Assembly: GCA_032716605.1 (NCBI GenBank)
Contig: CM064560.1
Location: 13,414,040 to 13,478,039 of the forward strand
Direction: 5' to 3'
Source: Paralithodes platypus
Taxonomy: Eukaryota; Arthropoda; Malacostraca; Decapoda; Lithodidae
DNA length: 64,000 bases
Within the stretch, counting starts at the first letter, position 1. The number at the start of each line of letters is the position of its first letter. Made by a program: the position numbers and the translations under genes. A model generated the notes under the pieces. The model saw nothing but the letters and a program-made list of their open reading frames with translations, made no database searches and was not told the origin of the DNA. Shown here one piece after another: positions 10,947-22,337 of this stretch.

Positions 10947-12226
10947 AGTATCCCCCGCCCACGATGGGCTCGGCGGGGGACGCCATAACTGATCGCACTG
11001 CCCCCATTTATTACATGCCCAAAATCAAGGACATTCCTGTCCGCTTGTTATTCGACACGGGAGCTGCCAAGTCATGTCTGTTCAAGTCTTATTATGATCA
11101 ACACCACCGACTAAGTGGCCCCTTGTTAACCACCAAAGCAGAACTAATCTCAGCTACTGATACTTACTTAAATCTCCTAGGAGACACTTTGCCCCTGTCA
11201 GTAACTACTCCTGCCCCCCATGCTCGTTGTTATCACACGTTCACAGTATTTTCCTCCCACTGTAAACATTACGATGGTTTCCTTGGACTTGACCTCCTTC
11301 AAAAACTAGAGGCCCAGATTGACAGTGGCCAAAGGCTGATCTCATTCAAAAACAAATTCCAGCCCAAAGCCTCTGACAAACCAATCACGCAGAAACCCAT
11401 TCACAGAAAGAAAAAACACCTTCCCCCTCAACAAACCCTGAGTCAGGGTTACCAAGTTGCAGCTAGCACTAAGGTGACTCCTAAACCCTCCCCTTGCCCC
11501 GAGTTCTCTCAAAATATCACCCAATTCAGTAAAAAAATGCCTCAACAAACGAAAGAAGACAAGTCCAAGCAACTCCCTCTCGGTAATCCCCTCAATTCTC
11601 GTAACTCTGTCCAGGATAAATCCTCCCATGTTTTCAGGACAGACTCTGATATATGTAACCATAATTCTATCAAATGTTTATGTACACATGTTTCCAGAGA
11701 AAATGCCGACCGATGTACCCAACAATGTTTTCCCCATGCCCCCAGAAATGTTCAGCTATCCCACAACCAACAACAATTCCCTTGTGACAGTTTTCCGTCA
11801 GTAGCTCCCTTCCCCCCCCCCCACACAATTCACACCCCTAGAAAATTTCACAACCCCACACTTGACTCGCCCTCTCATGACCAACAAACTCACCAGTCCC
11901 ACATAACCTTTAACCAGACCGTTACTGCCACCAAGAAAATTCCCCACATTCGTCCTGTTAACAACCCCAAATCAATACACCAGTCCTCCACCAATAACCC
12001 ATGTTCTACACCTAACTCTTTCCCCACCAACCCTCCACAGTCCCCCCAACAAATCCCGTTTTCTAACTCGCTCACCTCTCACCACCCTGACCCGCCCGCA
12101 CGCGCCGTTAATCCCCCCTCACGCGTGCCGACCGAGGAACACAACCATGTTCCCACCATGCCCCCAGAAATGTCCAGCTATTCCACACCCACCCCAATCC
12201 CCCTTGTGACAGTTTTCCGTCAGTAG
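10826..12226 (+). pseudogene. Pol N-terminal part: retroviral-type aspartic protease plus spacer
   Basis: The catalytic motif LLFDTGAAKS is at about residues 74-83 (DTGA codons at 11054-11065). A flap-region stretch follows, then YDGFLGLDLLQKLEAQIDSG, matching the hydrophobic-Gly motif that closes retropepsins. The protease would release Gag and Pol products. After it comes a long Pro/Gln/Thr-rich spacer with no recognised domain. The frame ends at a TAG (12224-12226) that lies in the second copy of a ~420-bp tandem duplication and is read only because that copy is out of register. The Met at 10826 is probably not used, since protease frames of this type are usually reached from gag. The partly homologous protease tail at 52195-52310 supports the call. 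Confidence 0.85.
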
Positions 12227-12550
12227 CTCCCTTCCACCCCCACACAATTCACACCCCTAGAAAACTTCACAACCCCACACTTGACTCGCCCTCTCATGAC
12301 AAACAAAACCACCAAATCCATATAAACTCCAAACAAACCGTCACTGCCACCGACAAAGCTCCCCAAATTCGTCCTTCTAACAACCACCAATCCTTACATC
12401 AGTCCTCCACCAATAACCCATCTTCTATACCTCACGCTTCCCCCACCAACCCTCCACAGTCCCTCCAACAAATTCCGTTTTCTAACTCCCTCACACCGCG
12501 CCCCACTGATCCTCCCACACGCGCCGTTAATCCCCCCCTCACGCGTGACC
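11710..12550 (+). repeat. ~420-bp tandem duplication in the protease-RT spacer
   Basis: Two adjacent copies: about 11710-12128 and 12130-12548. Matched landmarks are CTTGTGACAGTTTTCCGTCA (11781 and 12203), CAGTCCTCCACCAATAACCC (11981 and 12400) and GCCGTTAATCCCCCC. Offsets are 419-422 bases, drifting with indels in C runs. The copies differ at many positions, so the duplication is not recent. Confidence 0.9.
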
Positions 12551-12576
12551 CCCACCAAAGTGACCTTTCCCCCATT

Positions 12577-13995
12577 ATGCTTACCAAGCACCTGCTCGCC
12601 AGTCAGTCCCCGACCATCATTAGCCCAGCTGTAGTTCAAGATAAATGCCAAATTCCCCCCCACCATCAAAAATGGGTGAACCTTCGACCCATACCCCAAA
12701 CTCACATGATATTTTCCCCCACTACCCCGTCCACCAACCCCAATAGTTGCCTCTTGCAACCCGCCATCATTTCCGCTCGCATCAACCACATTCTCGTGGC
12801 AAATATCTCTGAGGAATCCCTGACATTACCAAAATGTCTCATTATAGGAGACGTCGAAACTTTTGATGACCTCCCCATAGATTTTAATGACACTCCTACC
12901 AGCCTCCAATTGCCCCCTCTCCCGGACACATTATCCGACCACCAAAAACACGGCATGCACGACCTATTACTAGAGTTCAGTGACGTGTTTGCCCAACAAC
13001 CCACCGAAATCGGACAGACTGATGTAGAACAACACATCATTAACACCACAGGCCCCCCCATACGACAACCATCCCGTAGAAAAAATCCCATACAACGTCA
13101 GGAAGAGGAACGCCAAGTCCAAGAGATGTTAGAGGCCGGTATTGCCACCCCGTCCATTAGTCCCTGGTCTTCCCCTGTTGTCCTAGTCAAAAAGAAAGAT
13201 GGGTCAACCCGTTTTTGCGTCGATTACAGGAGGTTGAATGACGTAACCATTAAAGACGCTACGCCATTACCCCGGATAGACGATTTCCTTGACTCCCTAT
13301 ACGGATTCAGATGGTTCACTACCCTCGACTTGCAAGCAGGGAATTGGCAAGTGCCTATTAAGGCCGAGGACCAAGAGAAAACAGCATTTTCCACTAGTGG
13401 TGGCCACCACTACGAATTTAACGTCCTACCTCTTGGCCTCTGTAACGGACCAGCCACTTTCTCCCGTTTGATGGAAGCGGTACTACATGGCCTAACCTGG
13501 GAAACCTGCCTAGCCTATCTAGACGATATTATTGTGTACTCACCAACCTGGGAAGAACACCTCCTCAGGTTGAGACAAGTCCTTCAAAGAATCCGAGCCG
13601 CCGGGTTGAAATTAAAACCCTCAAATTGCGAGATTGCCCGAAATAAGGTAGATTTCCTCGGACACGTAATATCTGAACATGGTATTGCACCAGACCCAAA
13701 GAAACTTCAAGCCATACAAAACCAACCCCCACCCACCACCGTTAAAGGAGTACGTTCGTTTCTAGGTTTAGCCACATACTACAGACGTTTCGTCCCCTAC
13801 TTTGCCACCATAGCCAGACCCCTCCACCAACTCACCCACAAAGACACCCCGTTCACCTGGACACCCGAAAGAGACCTCGCGTTTAACACTTTGAAACAAA
13901 AGCTAATCCAAGGCCTATTGTCGCTTTCCCTGACTACCATAAACCTTTCCGTCTTTATACCGACGTATCTCTGTACGCCATTGGTGCAGTTTTAG
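12577..13995 (+). pseudogene. Reverse transcriptase domain of the Gypsy Pol
   Basis: Residues about 140-400 of this frame are a Ty3/Gypsy [79 protein letters not shown], and the catalytic CLAYLDDIIVYS (YLDD at residues 314-317). The connection region FLGLATYYRRFVPYF follows. The frame is lost near 13910, where a small deletion shifts it; the RNase H sequence resumes in another frame from about 13915. The upstream part to 12577 is spacer, so the ATG is arbitrary. Active-site residues look intact. Confidence 0.9.
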
Positions 13996-16220
13996 CTCAA
14001 GTCAGAGACGGAGAGGAACATGTGATAGCGTATGCCAGCTCCACCCTCAACCAAGCACAACAGAATTATGCAGCCACCAAGAGAGAGTGCTTAGGGATCA
14101 TTTGGGCACTCAGCCATTTCCGGTCATTTGTGTTGGGCGCAAAACTCGATATAATAACCGACCATCAATCTTTGCAATGGTTGCGTAAGTGCGAAACCAA
14201 CTCGGCCATTTTGGTACGTTGGAGGGAGACACTAGAGGACTACGACTTTACAATACAGTATCGTCCAGGCAAACTCCACACCAATGCAGACGCCCTGTCA
14301 CGTTTGCCAGTACCAAAAGACCCCCCCACCAACCTAGCCGCCTTACAAAACACTGAGCTTTTATCTACCCCCATCCACCAACATAATTCCCCCTCAGCCC
14401 CCTCCCTAATTCAATCTTGGGAAACGAGAATCAGACCACCCTGGATACCGTTAAACGTCTTCAGGAAACTGACTCGCTGGGGAGATCAACTTGCCACAGA
14501 CTCCGGTCACATAGTCTTAGACCCCACCATTGCCCACGACTACATGATTGCCATCTACGAGGGAAACGGCATACACCTTGGACAAAAGAAGATGTTAAAA
14601 ATCTTCACAGACCAATACTGGACCCCCAACCCCTCCAAAATTGCACAACGAGTGACAGAATCCTGCAAACCTTGTTTATTGGGGAAGGATAGATCACGCA
14701 CCCCAGGTCCAGCTGGTACCATTTCTGCCAACAAACCGTTCCAAGTCCTATCCCTCGACATCATGGGCCCGTTTCCTTCTTACGCTGGCAACCGCTGTAT
14801 CGTCAGATTTGTTGACGTATATTCAAAAATGTTAATAGCCTGCCCAGTTAAAGACCACACAGCCACCACAGTCGCCACACTGCTTGCCACAGAAGTGTTC
14901 CCTATATTCGGCCTTCCCCTTGCTCTTCTATCGGACAATGCCCCCGAGTTTAGTGGACACGTTTGGCAACAATTCACCCAACAATGCGGTATTAAGATTA
15001 AACACTCATCCCCGTACTGGCCTCAAGGAAATGCTATATGCGAACGCAGCCATCGCACCATCAACAACCAGTTACGTACAAGAATGATTGCTCTTAACAC
15101 CTCAGACTGGCCATCACAACTAAAGATGATACAATGGGGCATGAACACCTGTCCCCGAGAAGACGGTATTTCCCCTCATGAACGTGTTTACGGCGTACCC
15201 CCCCTGTTACTGCCGTTCCATCATCACGCTCACCTCCCCTCCAACACCTCCACAATTGACCCATTGCAACATCTGCAAAACACCCTCCATACCGCCCAAA
15301 CCTGTCAAGACACCAAAACGGATAACCCCGATGATAAAAACTCTTTCGCCATCCATGACACCGTAATGGTAGCCAACCTCCCTGTCACCAACAAATTAGG
15401 CCCTCGCTATGTCGGGCCCTACACCGTCATACAAGTCCCAAATGCCTTTCAAGTCACCATCGATTATCACGGCGTGACTCGCACGTTCCGAACTAGATTC
15501 GTCCGAGCGTTTAAACCTCTTAAGCCACAAGACATTACCCCACCCCACACGTCCGACCCTGAAATAAACACCCCTACTCACCCTTCCACTCAGGCTATGA
15601 ATATTCCCATACAAACCCCTAAGGGCCTAAGCCCTCCAGCACCGAACCGACAAATCATTCCTCAACATACCCCCCAAACTAACCTCCACAAACCCCAAGC
15701 CCCCACTATCACACCCTCCTCCACCATGACACCTTCCTTCACTTCTGATAGTCATGTACCTCCTCAACTTATCCAAGTACGAAAACCTCCACCCACAACC
15801 CCGACCACAACGGAAACCCTCCCGTCTAGCCCTGACATACCTCCACCAGGCACCACAGTGAGAAAACCACCACCCCCACCCCAAACCAAGTACACACCCA
15901 ACCGCACCACACAATCTACCTCAGTAACCTCACGCTACAACTTACGCCCACGACAAAAATCTTTTAAAACCTCCAGAAAACACACCCTGCTAACCAAGTT
16001 CCGTAGGGCTGCCAGACCACTACCCTCCTCCTCCTCCTCCTCTTCTTCTTCTTCGTCGAATTCTCCTCCACAAAGGGAAAGAAGACGAATAATCACCAGT
16101 AAACACCATAAACTCTCTAACTATATTCCAGAAGTAACAACCCCCACCCCCCCCACGAAAACACATACCTTCCTCTTCAACCTCATCCCCTCTCAACCCC
16201 CACCTCATTACTCCGAATGA
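13915..16220 (+). pseudogene. RNase H and integrase of the Gypsy Pol
   Basis: RNase H begins upstream of the first ATG (14022) and includes AYASSTLNQAQQNYAATKRE, TDHQSLQWL and YRPGKLHTNADALSRLP. Integrase follows: a zinc-finger-like region (GNGIHLGQKK ... ESCKPCLLGK), then catalytic D246 (LSLDIMGPF), D305 (LSDNAPEF) and E341 (CERSHR), a D58D35E spacing counted from 14022. Next is a GPY/F-type module (LGPRYVGPYTVIQVPNAFQV), then Pro/Thr-rich sequence with an Arg-rich block (TSRYNLRPRQ) and a poly-Ser run. The frame ends at 16220, but a second frame open from 16093 continues the protein, so the true C-terminus is at 17502 after one indel in a C-rich run. Confidence 0.9.
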
Positions 16221-17502
16221 CCTGCTAGATCTACCCCCCCACCAAACACCCATAAAACCGCCTACTTCCACCACCAGCAAATCACCGACCTCACCAAAGG
16301 ACACACCCCACACACGTCACTACCCCCAACCCTCCAGCTTAAATCTCCACTCCCTACCCACCCGTCTAGCCCCCCCGCATCCGCCCCTTTCCCCTCCACT
16401 ATCCCTGCAACCCCACCCTCACATCAACCAACCTCCTCACCTCATCGAATCCCCAACCAACCAACCCCCTAAAAAATTCCCCCACAAAGTCACCCCTGAG
16501 AGAACCCCCATACATACCCCCACCAAATCCTCTTCCATTTCGCCTACCACCCTCACCCAACAAAAAAACCCACACGCATCTACCTCTCAAATAACCCCCG
16601 ACCTCGCCCCCAATAAATGCCCTTCACCTGTAAAACGTTCTTCCCCTCAATATAAAACATCGTCGAGCGACTCAAGTCCCATGACAAACATCTACCTTCC
16701 CACCAGGACCTCCAAAGGTAGAATAATCAACAGACCCATCAGATTTAAAGACAGTTATACAAAAACAACACCCCGTTCTGACACTAAAGACCCAAGCCAC
16801 ACAACACACACACCCCCTCCTTCTCACACACCTCCTTCACGCACCTTACCTAAACCGATTTTGCGCATTGCCTCACTATATTTCCCCAGCCTACAACACC
16901 GCCCAAGAAAACCCCCAAAACCCCAGACTCATATCCCCCCTTCATCCCCAGCTCTGTTTTCACGTGTTGACCCCCCTTCGGTTAGTAACCCATTCACCAC
17001 ACTAAACAGACCTCCTGTCAGTCCCACACACCTCACTCCAACCCCCACGGGGGAAAACTACAAACCATTCATACGAAAGGTTAAAGTAAAAAAAAACACT
17101 GGACGTTTAGCCCGTCTACAACGCCCACATCAAGCCTGGGCAACCGCCCGCCACAACACAGAGGACACATTCTTACAGGTGTACGTTGACCTGCAAAAGA
17201 AACCTGACCCTCGCTCTCTTGCTTGGTGGGACCTTCTAAATACCCTCAAAATGACCCACCATGACTATGCTTCTTTTTACTTCACCCTTGAGGCTCGGGG
17301 ACTAGCCTACAATGAAGGAGAGGGAAGTAAAATGCCCCAGAACGAGAAGCCCACCACAGAAGCCACGAGCGAACACCACACAGAAACACCCGAAAGAAAG
17401 GTCCACAGAACGAAAGGACCAGCTGACCGAGCCAACCAGTTCAGACAGGCCCAAGCCTGCAGGGCTAAGCAGCCCCAAAACACACCTGCCTACCCCTTCT
17501 AA
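16093..17502 (+). pseudogene. C-terminal extension of Pol, running through the PPT into the 3' LTR
   Basis: This frame has no stop from about 16093 to 17502 (about 470 codons), although its first ATG is only at 16681. The first 300 residues are Pro/Thr/Ser-rich. A more ordered tail contains RTSKGRIINRPIRF, PILRIAS, FIRKVKVKKNTGRL, RSLAWWDLLNTL and ARGLAYNEGEGS. The second Gypsy copy (58480-59385) keeps the same order: TRSGRVSKPPTRF, PALRIAS, FIKKLKWGEETG, RSQAWW, then RGRGYYPGEGS in a shifted frame. GEGS is encoded by the polypurine tract. The last 57 codons lie in the LTR. No transmembrane segment or signal peptide was seen, so I do not call it an envelope. Function unknown. Confidence 0.65.
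17314..17332 (+). other. Polypurine tract before the 3' LTR
   Basis: GAAGGAGAGGGAAGTAAAA directly precedes the LTR start TGCCCC. A purine run at this position primes plus-strand DNA synthesis in LTR elements. It is also coding here. Confidence 0.85.
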
Positions 17503-17629
17503 ACACTGACCATTTTCCACACCTCACATACACTACCCCTCGTGTCCTGCACCTCTACCTACATGATGACGAACATAAATACACCTTAAAGTTAATACAC
17601 CCATGCTCTGTCCCTAAGTTTAGGATATT

Positions 17630-17926
17630 AATATCAACATACCCTAAAATACCTTGTCTTGCCGGACTAAGTTTCTGAAGACCAATCGCCCCCATAAATC
17701 TATGTATTCAATCCTTAGGTTAAGTATTAAAATCAACATACCCTAAAATACCTTGTCTTGCCAGACTAAGTTTCTGAAGACCAATCACCCCCATAAATCT
17801 ATGTATTCAATCCTTAGGTTAGTTATTAATATCAACCTACCCTAAAATACCTTGTCTTGCCAGACTAAGTTTCTGAAGACCAATCGCCCCCATAAATCTA
17901 TGTATTCAATCCTTAGGTTAATTATC
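17630..17926 (+). repeat. 99-bp tandem repeat x3 in the 3' LTR
   Basis: Counterpart of 5250-5546, with three units beginning ATATCAACAT (or AAATCAACAT/ATATCAACCT variants) at about 17631, 17730 and 17829. Confidence 0.9.
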
Positions 17927-20524
17927 TTTATCCGCCATTGTGTTCATCTTTTCCATTTACTTTTCCACAATTGTTATACGTCTTCCACTCACCTCCTTCG
18001 TATCCACAATCCACACTACTCCATTTTGCTTCGTGTCCTACACCTCTTACCCGCCCGACTCTACCTACATGATGAACAGGAATATACATTCATATTAAAA
18101 ACACCCATGCCCTGTCCCTAGGTTGAGCCAATGCCAACCAATCAGACAGCCATATATCTATGTATGTTCTTCCATCCGAGAAGTAGATGTTAAAACCCCA
18201 TGTCCAAATTAATAAGAGATTAAGATACCCACGGGTACACCAGTGATATAGAACCATTGCCCCTGTAAGACCTAGACAGCCATGACTACAGATGTTAGCC
18301 ACCATGCTATAACTTAATGCTTACCCCAACCAGAGATTGTATAGATAACCTTCGTTACCAGTATCTATCATAGTACCTCGAAACAATAACGAAGTACCCC
18401 TACGAACTGCCGCTTTTCTTTGGTCTATATTTCATAGAAAACGCAGTTCCCAGGGACAACTAGGCATACAAAAACTCGTGCCAACTAATAGTGTCCATAA
18501 TCCCTCGTCTTGACGAGTAATAATACACCATGTTTTTCCCTACTTTATCCACAGTCAAGCACACACCTACAGTTCACCTCCTTCTCCACCCACAGCCCCA
18601 CAGTCCACATGATTCTATCTTTTCCAGACTCATATACCACCCCATAGTTGCATCCCCCGGTAGCATTTGGCTAACGTACTTTCACTGTCCTTTCAAACTC
18701 CAAAATCAACTGTATCCTAATGCCACCCCCACGCCCGGAGACCTTAGGGTCACATTTCCACGTAGCCCCCTGAACATCCTCCCCTCTCATTAACACCCCG
18801 CGCTCCTCGACTCTTGTCCGACCTAGCCTCTCCCTCATACCTCTTGAAGACCCTTCATTTTTCCGTTGCTAACGCTCTCCAACCTTTTATATATATACTC
18901 CTATCCAGCCTACCTTCCCTTAGTAGGCTGGAACAACATTAGAACTTTACTAACCCCTTGCATGCCATCTATTCCCTTACAATGCCATCTATTCCCTTAC
19001 AGCCCATTCACAACCCTGCACCCAATGGTCGTCGGTGCGAGGCTAGCTGCCTCGCCAGTAACTAAACTCTATTGCCATACTTCCAGATAAATGTGGCAGA
19101 GTTAGCAACCCAGTCTCCACCACACCCAGCAAACCATACAATTAACAACCAACCGATTAAAACCAGCTAGCCAAGGCACCTTCGGCTTTGGTATTAAGGA
19201 CACCCACATCTGTCTCATAAACAGAGGGTTATTACAAACGCTGGTGATATGGCAAGCCCCTAGCCACAGCCGCCGGACGACCATCCCAGAGAGAGGGCGC
19301 CCAGCTACCCCTTTTTACCCACCCGAGGAGGGAGACCCCCACCCCTGCGGAGGTATACCTGACCCCTGTTTTGACTCCCGGGTTATTGCCAGGTAGCACA
19401 GGAATTCTTCCTATCAATGAACTAACCATGCACGTCTAACCCCCTTACTAACCTCTATTTACCCACAATAACCCATTCACCTTTCTTGCATACTCGGATA
19501 ATCAAATTAGCACCTCAGCTATACCATAGAATGAAGACTGAACAATATAAGAGAGACGCCCCTATCACAGCTGTCCCAGTCCTCCCCGCAAAGTAGATCC
19601 AGTCTCCCTCCCCTCAATACTTCCAGTATAGCCAAAATAGTACCTCTTACTAAGGCTCAGTTATATTAAAATATGAAGGCTTCCTATAGCCATGTGCCAC
19701 AACAGTAATCACCACCTTACCTAGTCCCCATAGCTATTGAGAGCTCAAATAATTCCATAAGACTCGAGATCCCTATGGCCTACAGGGTCCCAAAACCGAA
19801 CCTATAAACCCAGCTCCAGCCCCCAGTAAAATCAGTTGAAATATAGACACCAACCAGTGGCTAACCCCCTGAAGTTAACCTCTAGCTCTGCCCTTGTGTT
19901 GTTCCTGAGTTGAGAGATTCCCGAGCCGGCAGACTCCGTGGCAGATATAAAAGAGAAGCATCTGTCCACGTACAAGTATCTACGTGCACCTTATAACCTT
20001 CACACACACTAGTGGGTATATAAGCGTGTAGCCAGCACCGATCGCCAAGAGATCCGACTTGAGAACTTCCTACATTTGGACCACCTGGACGGCCGAGGAA
20101 CCAGTCGTTAGCCCCCAACATCACGGACGCAAGATAACCAGGACCAGACCAACAAAATACTATCCAAGATTCACTTATTAGGACTAACGTGTTATAGTCC
20201 TAATTCGAAATTCACTTATTAATCTTTCTATGAAGTGGCTATAACTTTGCCCAGTGTAATTCATATATAACCATTCCATTTGGGAAGTACTAAGCGTATC
20301 AGTGTTCATTAATTAACAGGCGACATTAACTCTCGTAATTACCTTTATCCAGATATTAAAACCCTAGTGATATCTAACGTTCGCCCACTGATTTGTGTTC
20401 TACGTATTTCTGCCATAAGAATATAAAACTTAGATCAGTACCCCCCTGAGGTTACTAGAATTCCCGTGTTCTATAACATACGGGTGTCTCATTCTAGCTG
20501 TGAACTACTACTTGTGCACCAGAC

Positions 20525-21047
20525 GGCGGGTGCCCAACCCCGAAAAGGGTTGAAATAGGGGAGCTATCCCCCCGCCAAAGGCGGCTTTCTAGGGCCTTTC
20601 CTAGCTGATGCTGAGAGGATTGGGTTCTAGTCATGTGGTGATGGGCTGGTCTATTAGAGTGAGAACTGAGCAATCTCTGCCATACCCATAGCTTACTCTG
20701 ACTGTTCCTTTTACTTATATATTTTCTAGATCTCAAGTGACGGCGTCTCTAACGTGGATTGACCTCCCAATCTACCAAGATTGGAAGCCAAAGCGTCACA
20801 TTTTTCCCTTGCCCCTCAACTTTCTCTTAATTGCTGAGGGACACAGGGCCCTGGGTGGGGCTTTGGTTTCCCGGGCATTTCCGCACCCTCCTCAGCTCCC
20901 CGCCATGGAGTGGCTTCGGTCACCCAGGCTTTATTGTGGTCGGCGGGGAGGGTTCTGTGGGGGCGCTCGGTTATGGCCTTGGCCTTGCTCAGGGCCTTGG
21001 GGCTGTTCGGCCAGGCAGCTTGGGGAACAACAACAACAACAACAACA
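20525..21047 (+). mobile_element. (AAC)n-tailed retroposon, SINE-like, in the 3' LTR
   Basis: About 523 bp, ending in an (AAC)n run. It is flanked by a 15-base direct repeat ACTTGTGCACCAGAC (20510-20524 and 21048-21062). The 5' LTR holds the unoccupied site, ACTTGTGCACCAGAG at 8461-8475. A second copy lies at 40288-40808 with different flanking repeats. A short 3' repeat tail plus target duplication indicates retroposition. No ORF is recognisable, so it is either a SINE or a truncated 3' end of a LINE. Confidence 0.85.
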
Positions 21048-21689
21048 ACTTGTGCACCAGACCTGCCAGTGATAAATCTAATTAGTGAAATTGAATCCAT
21101 AAGTATCATTGAGGTCTTCCAGTATATACACTTGCGAACCAAACCCGTGATCAGAAGAGCATACCTGAATGTTGGAAGTGGGAGACTAGGCTCCATCCAG
21201 ATCCACTAATGCTAGCGGTTCATTTCTATCATTTGTCTTGTACGAGTATTCCTATTTTCCTATGCTCCCTATTCATCTACTTAAATAAACGTGATCGTGT
21301 GTCTTGTTACCGTGTGTTTATTTTGTGTTCTCTATTCCTCATACCTTGTATTGTGCATGCAGCCTTATATACCCAGTCAGTTAGAACCCACATTACCTAA
21401 GTTAATCCTGTAGAAAAACAGGGCATAACAAAACGCTTCGTATATTTGGGTTTGGTGAACCTTTTGGGATTCCTAGTTATACATTAGACCATATTTATAT
21501 TTTGCACACTCTTATAAGTATAAACACTTACTTGTTAAAGAGGAAATACACAAAAGCCCAATTTAGAATGATCGTGAATATCTTTACTTTGGCGTATGTT
21601 TGGGCTAATTTAAGACTACATTTAGATAGATAGAATTTGTTAACACTCGCCAATGAAATATGATGACTTGCTTACAGATATATACTTAA

Positions 21690-22168
21690 CCCATAACTAG
21701 CGGCGCGCAACATAAGTCGAGTATAATAAATCTGGACTATCTGGCGGCGCTCGACATAGGTCGTGTGGCAATTTCAGCACGTAATGTTGCTGAGAGAGAG
21801 AGACAAGAGGTGGCAGGAGAGTAGCGAGCGTATGACTGCTCCAGACCACCGCGGCGAACCTACTGACACGAATCCCACCTCCTCCCTCCCTCTCTCACTC
21901 GCTACATACGGAATTGTATGGGGAAAGTGCCGAATTACATGCTTTTTGCACTCGCGTTGCGTGGTTGTTGCAAGAAAACTAGCCATCATAAAAGGATTGT
22001 TATGGTGTCATTGGAAAGCTCTGTTTATGCCCTTTCAGGGATAGATACTTGTTTTACGCTCTGGGTCTTATTTAGGCATGAAAATTAATACGTAAACAGT
22101 CCTATTTTGGGTAAAAACACCCCGCTGGTGGCTACATATTATATACCGCCTAGGCCGCTCGTAAGGTG
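21690..22168. mobile_element. TTAA-flanked MITE (group T4)
   Basis: Ends are CCCATAACTAGCGGC and the inverse of CACCTTACGAGCGGC, flanked by TTAA at 21686-21689 and 22169-22172. Internal blocks (GAGAGAGAGACAAGAGG, TGGTGTCATTGGAAA, TTACGCTCTGG) match 44945-46660, which carries the same family interrupted by a LINE fragment. No ORF. Confidence 0.8.
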
Positions 22169-22337
22169 TTAAAGCCCGAATCGGCTTGACTTTAACCCAG
22201 TTGTTTACTTCCTCAAGCCTGTGGAGGAGCAGGGTTGAGTTGGCTTGATATTGGACACCCTTTTATGGCATTTGGGTGTGAAATACGACACCATTTCCAG
22301 TCTATCGGAGATAATGATGGTAAAGGAAAATGCGGCA

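Larger units (their letters stand above)
4954..21430 (+). mobile_element. Ty3/Gypsy LTR retrotransposon with ~4 kb LTRs
   Basis: The unit has two long direct repeats starting TGCCCCAGAACGAG and ending GGGCATAACA (4954-9893 and 17333-21430). A primer-binding-site-like TGG starts two bases after the 5' LTR, and a purine tract (17314-17332) lies just before the 3' LTR. Between them, in order, are gag, aspartic protease (DTGA), RT (YLDD), RNase H, integrase (D58D35E), a GPY/F-type motif and a Pro-rich C-terminal extension. Protease-RT-RH-IN order defines Ty3/Gypsy. Pol is broken by a duplication in the protease-RT spacer, a frameshift at about 13910 and another at about 16145, so this copy is defective. 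I could not see a convincing target-site duplication (flanks end in TAAAA and begin AAACG). Confidence 0.9.
17333..21430 (+). repeat. 3' LTR of the Gypsy element
   Basis: Direct repeat of 4954-9893 with the same TG start and CA end. It lacks the TTAA element and the TA MITE of the 5' copy, and instead carries an (AAC)n-tailed retroposon (20525-21047). After the retroposon similarity resumes (CTTGTGCACCAGACCTGCCAG), is patchy to about 21200, and is clear again from TTCATTTCTATCAT to GGGCATAACA. The first 170 bases encode the C-terminus of Pol. Confidence 0.85.

Noticed and set aside
12394..13091. Gly-rich minus-strand ORFs opposite protease-RT
   Set aside because: Antisense of Pro/Thr-rich coding sequence, no motifs.
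16681..17502. Envelope gene at the position after integrase
   Set aside because: No signal peptide, transmembrane helix or cleavage motif; the frame is continuous with the Pol tail upstream of its first ATG.
4940..21440. Target-site duplication of the Gypsy element
   Set aside because: Flanks TAAAA and AAACG share only A residues; no 4-6 bp duplication could be shown.
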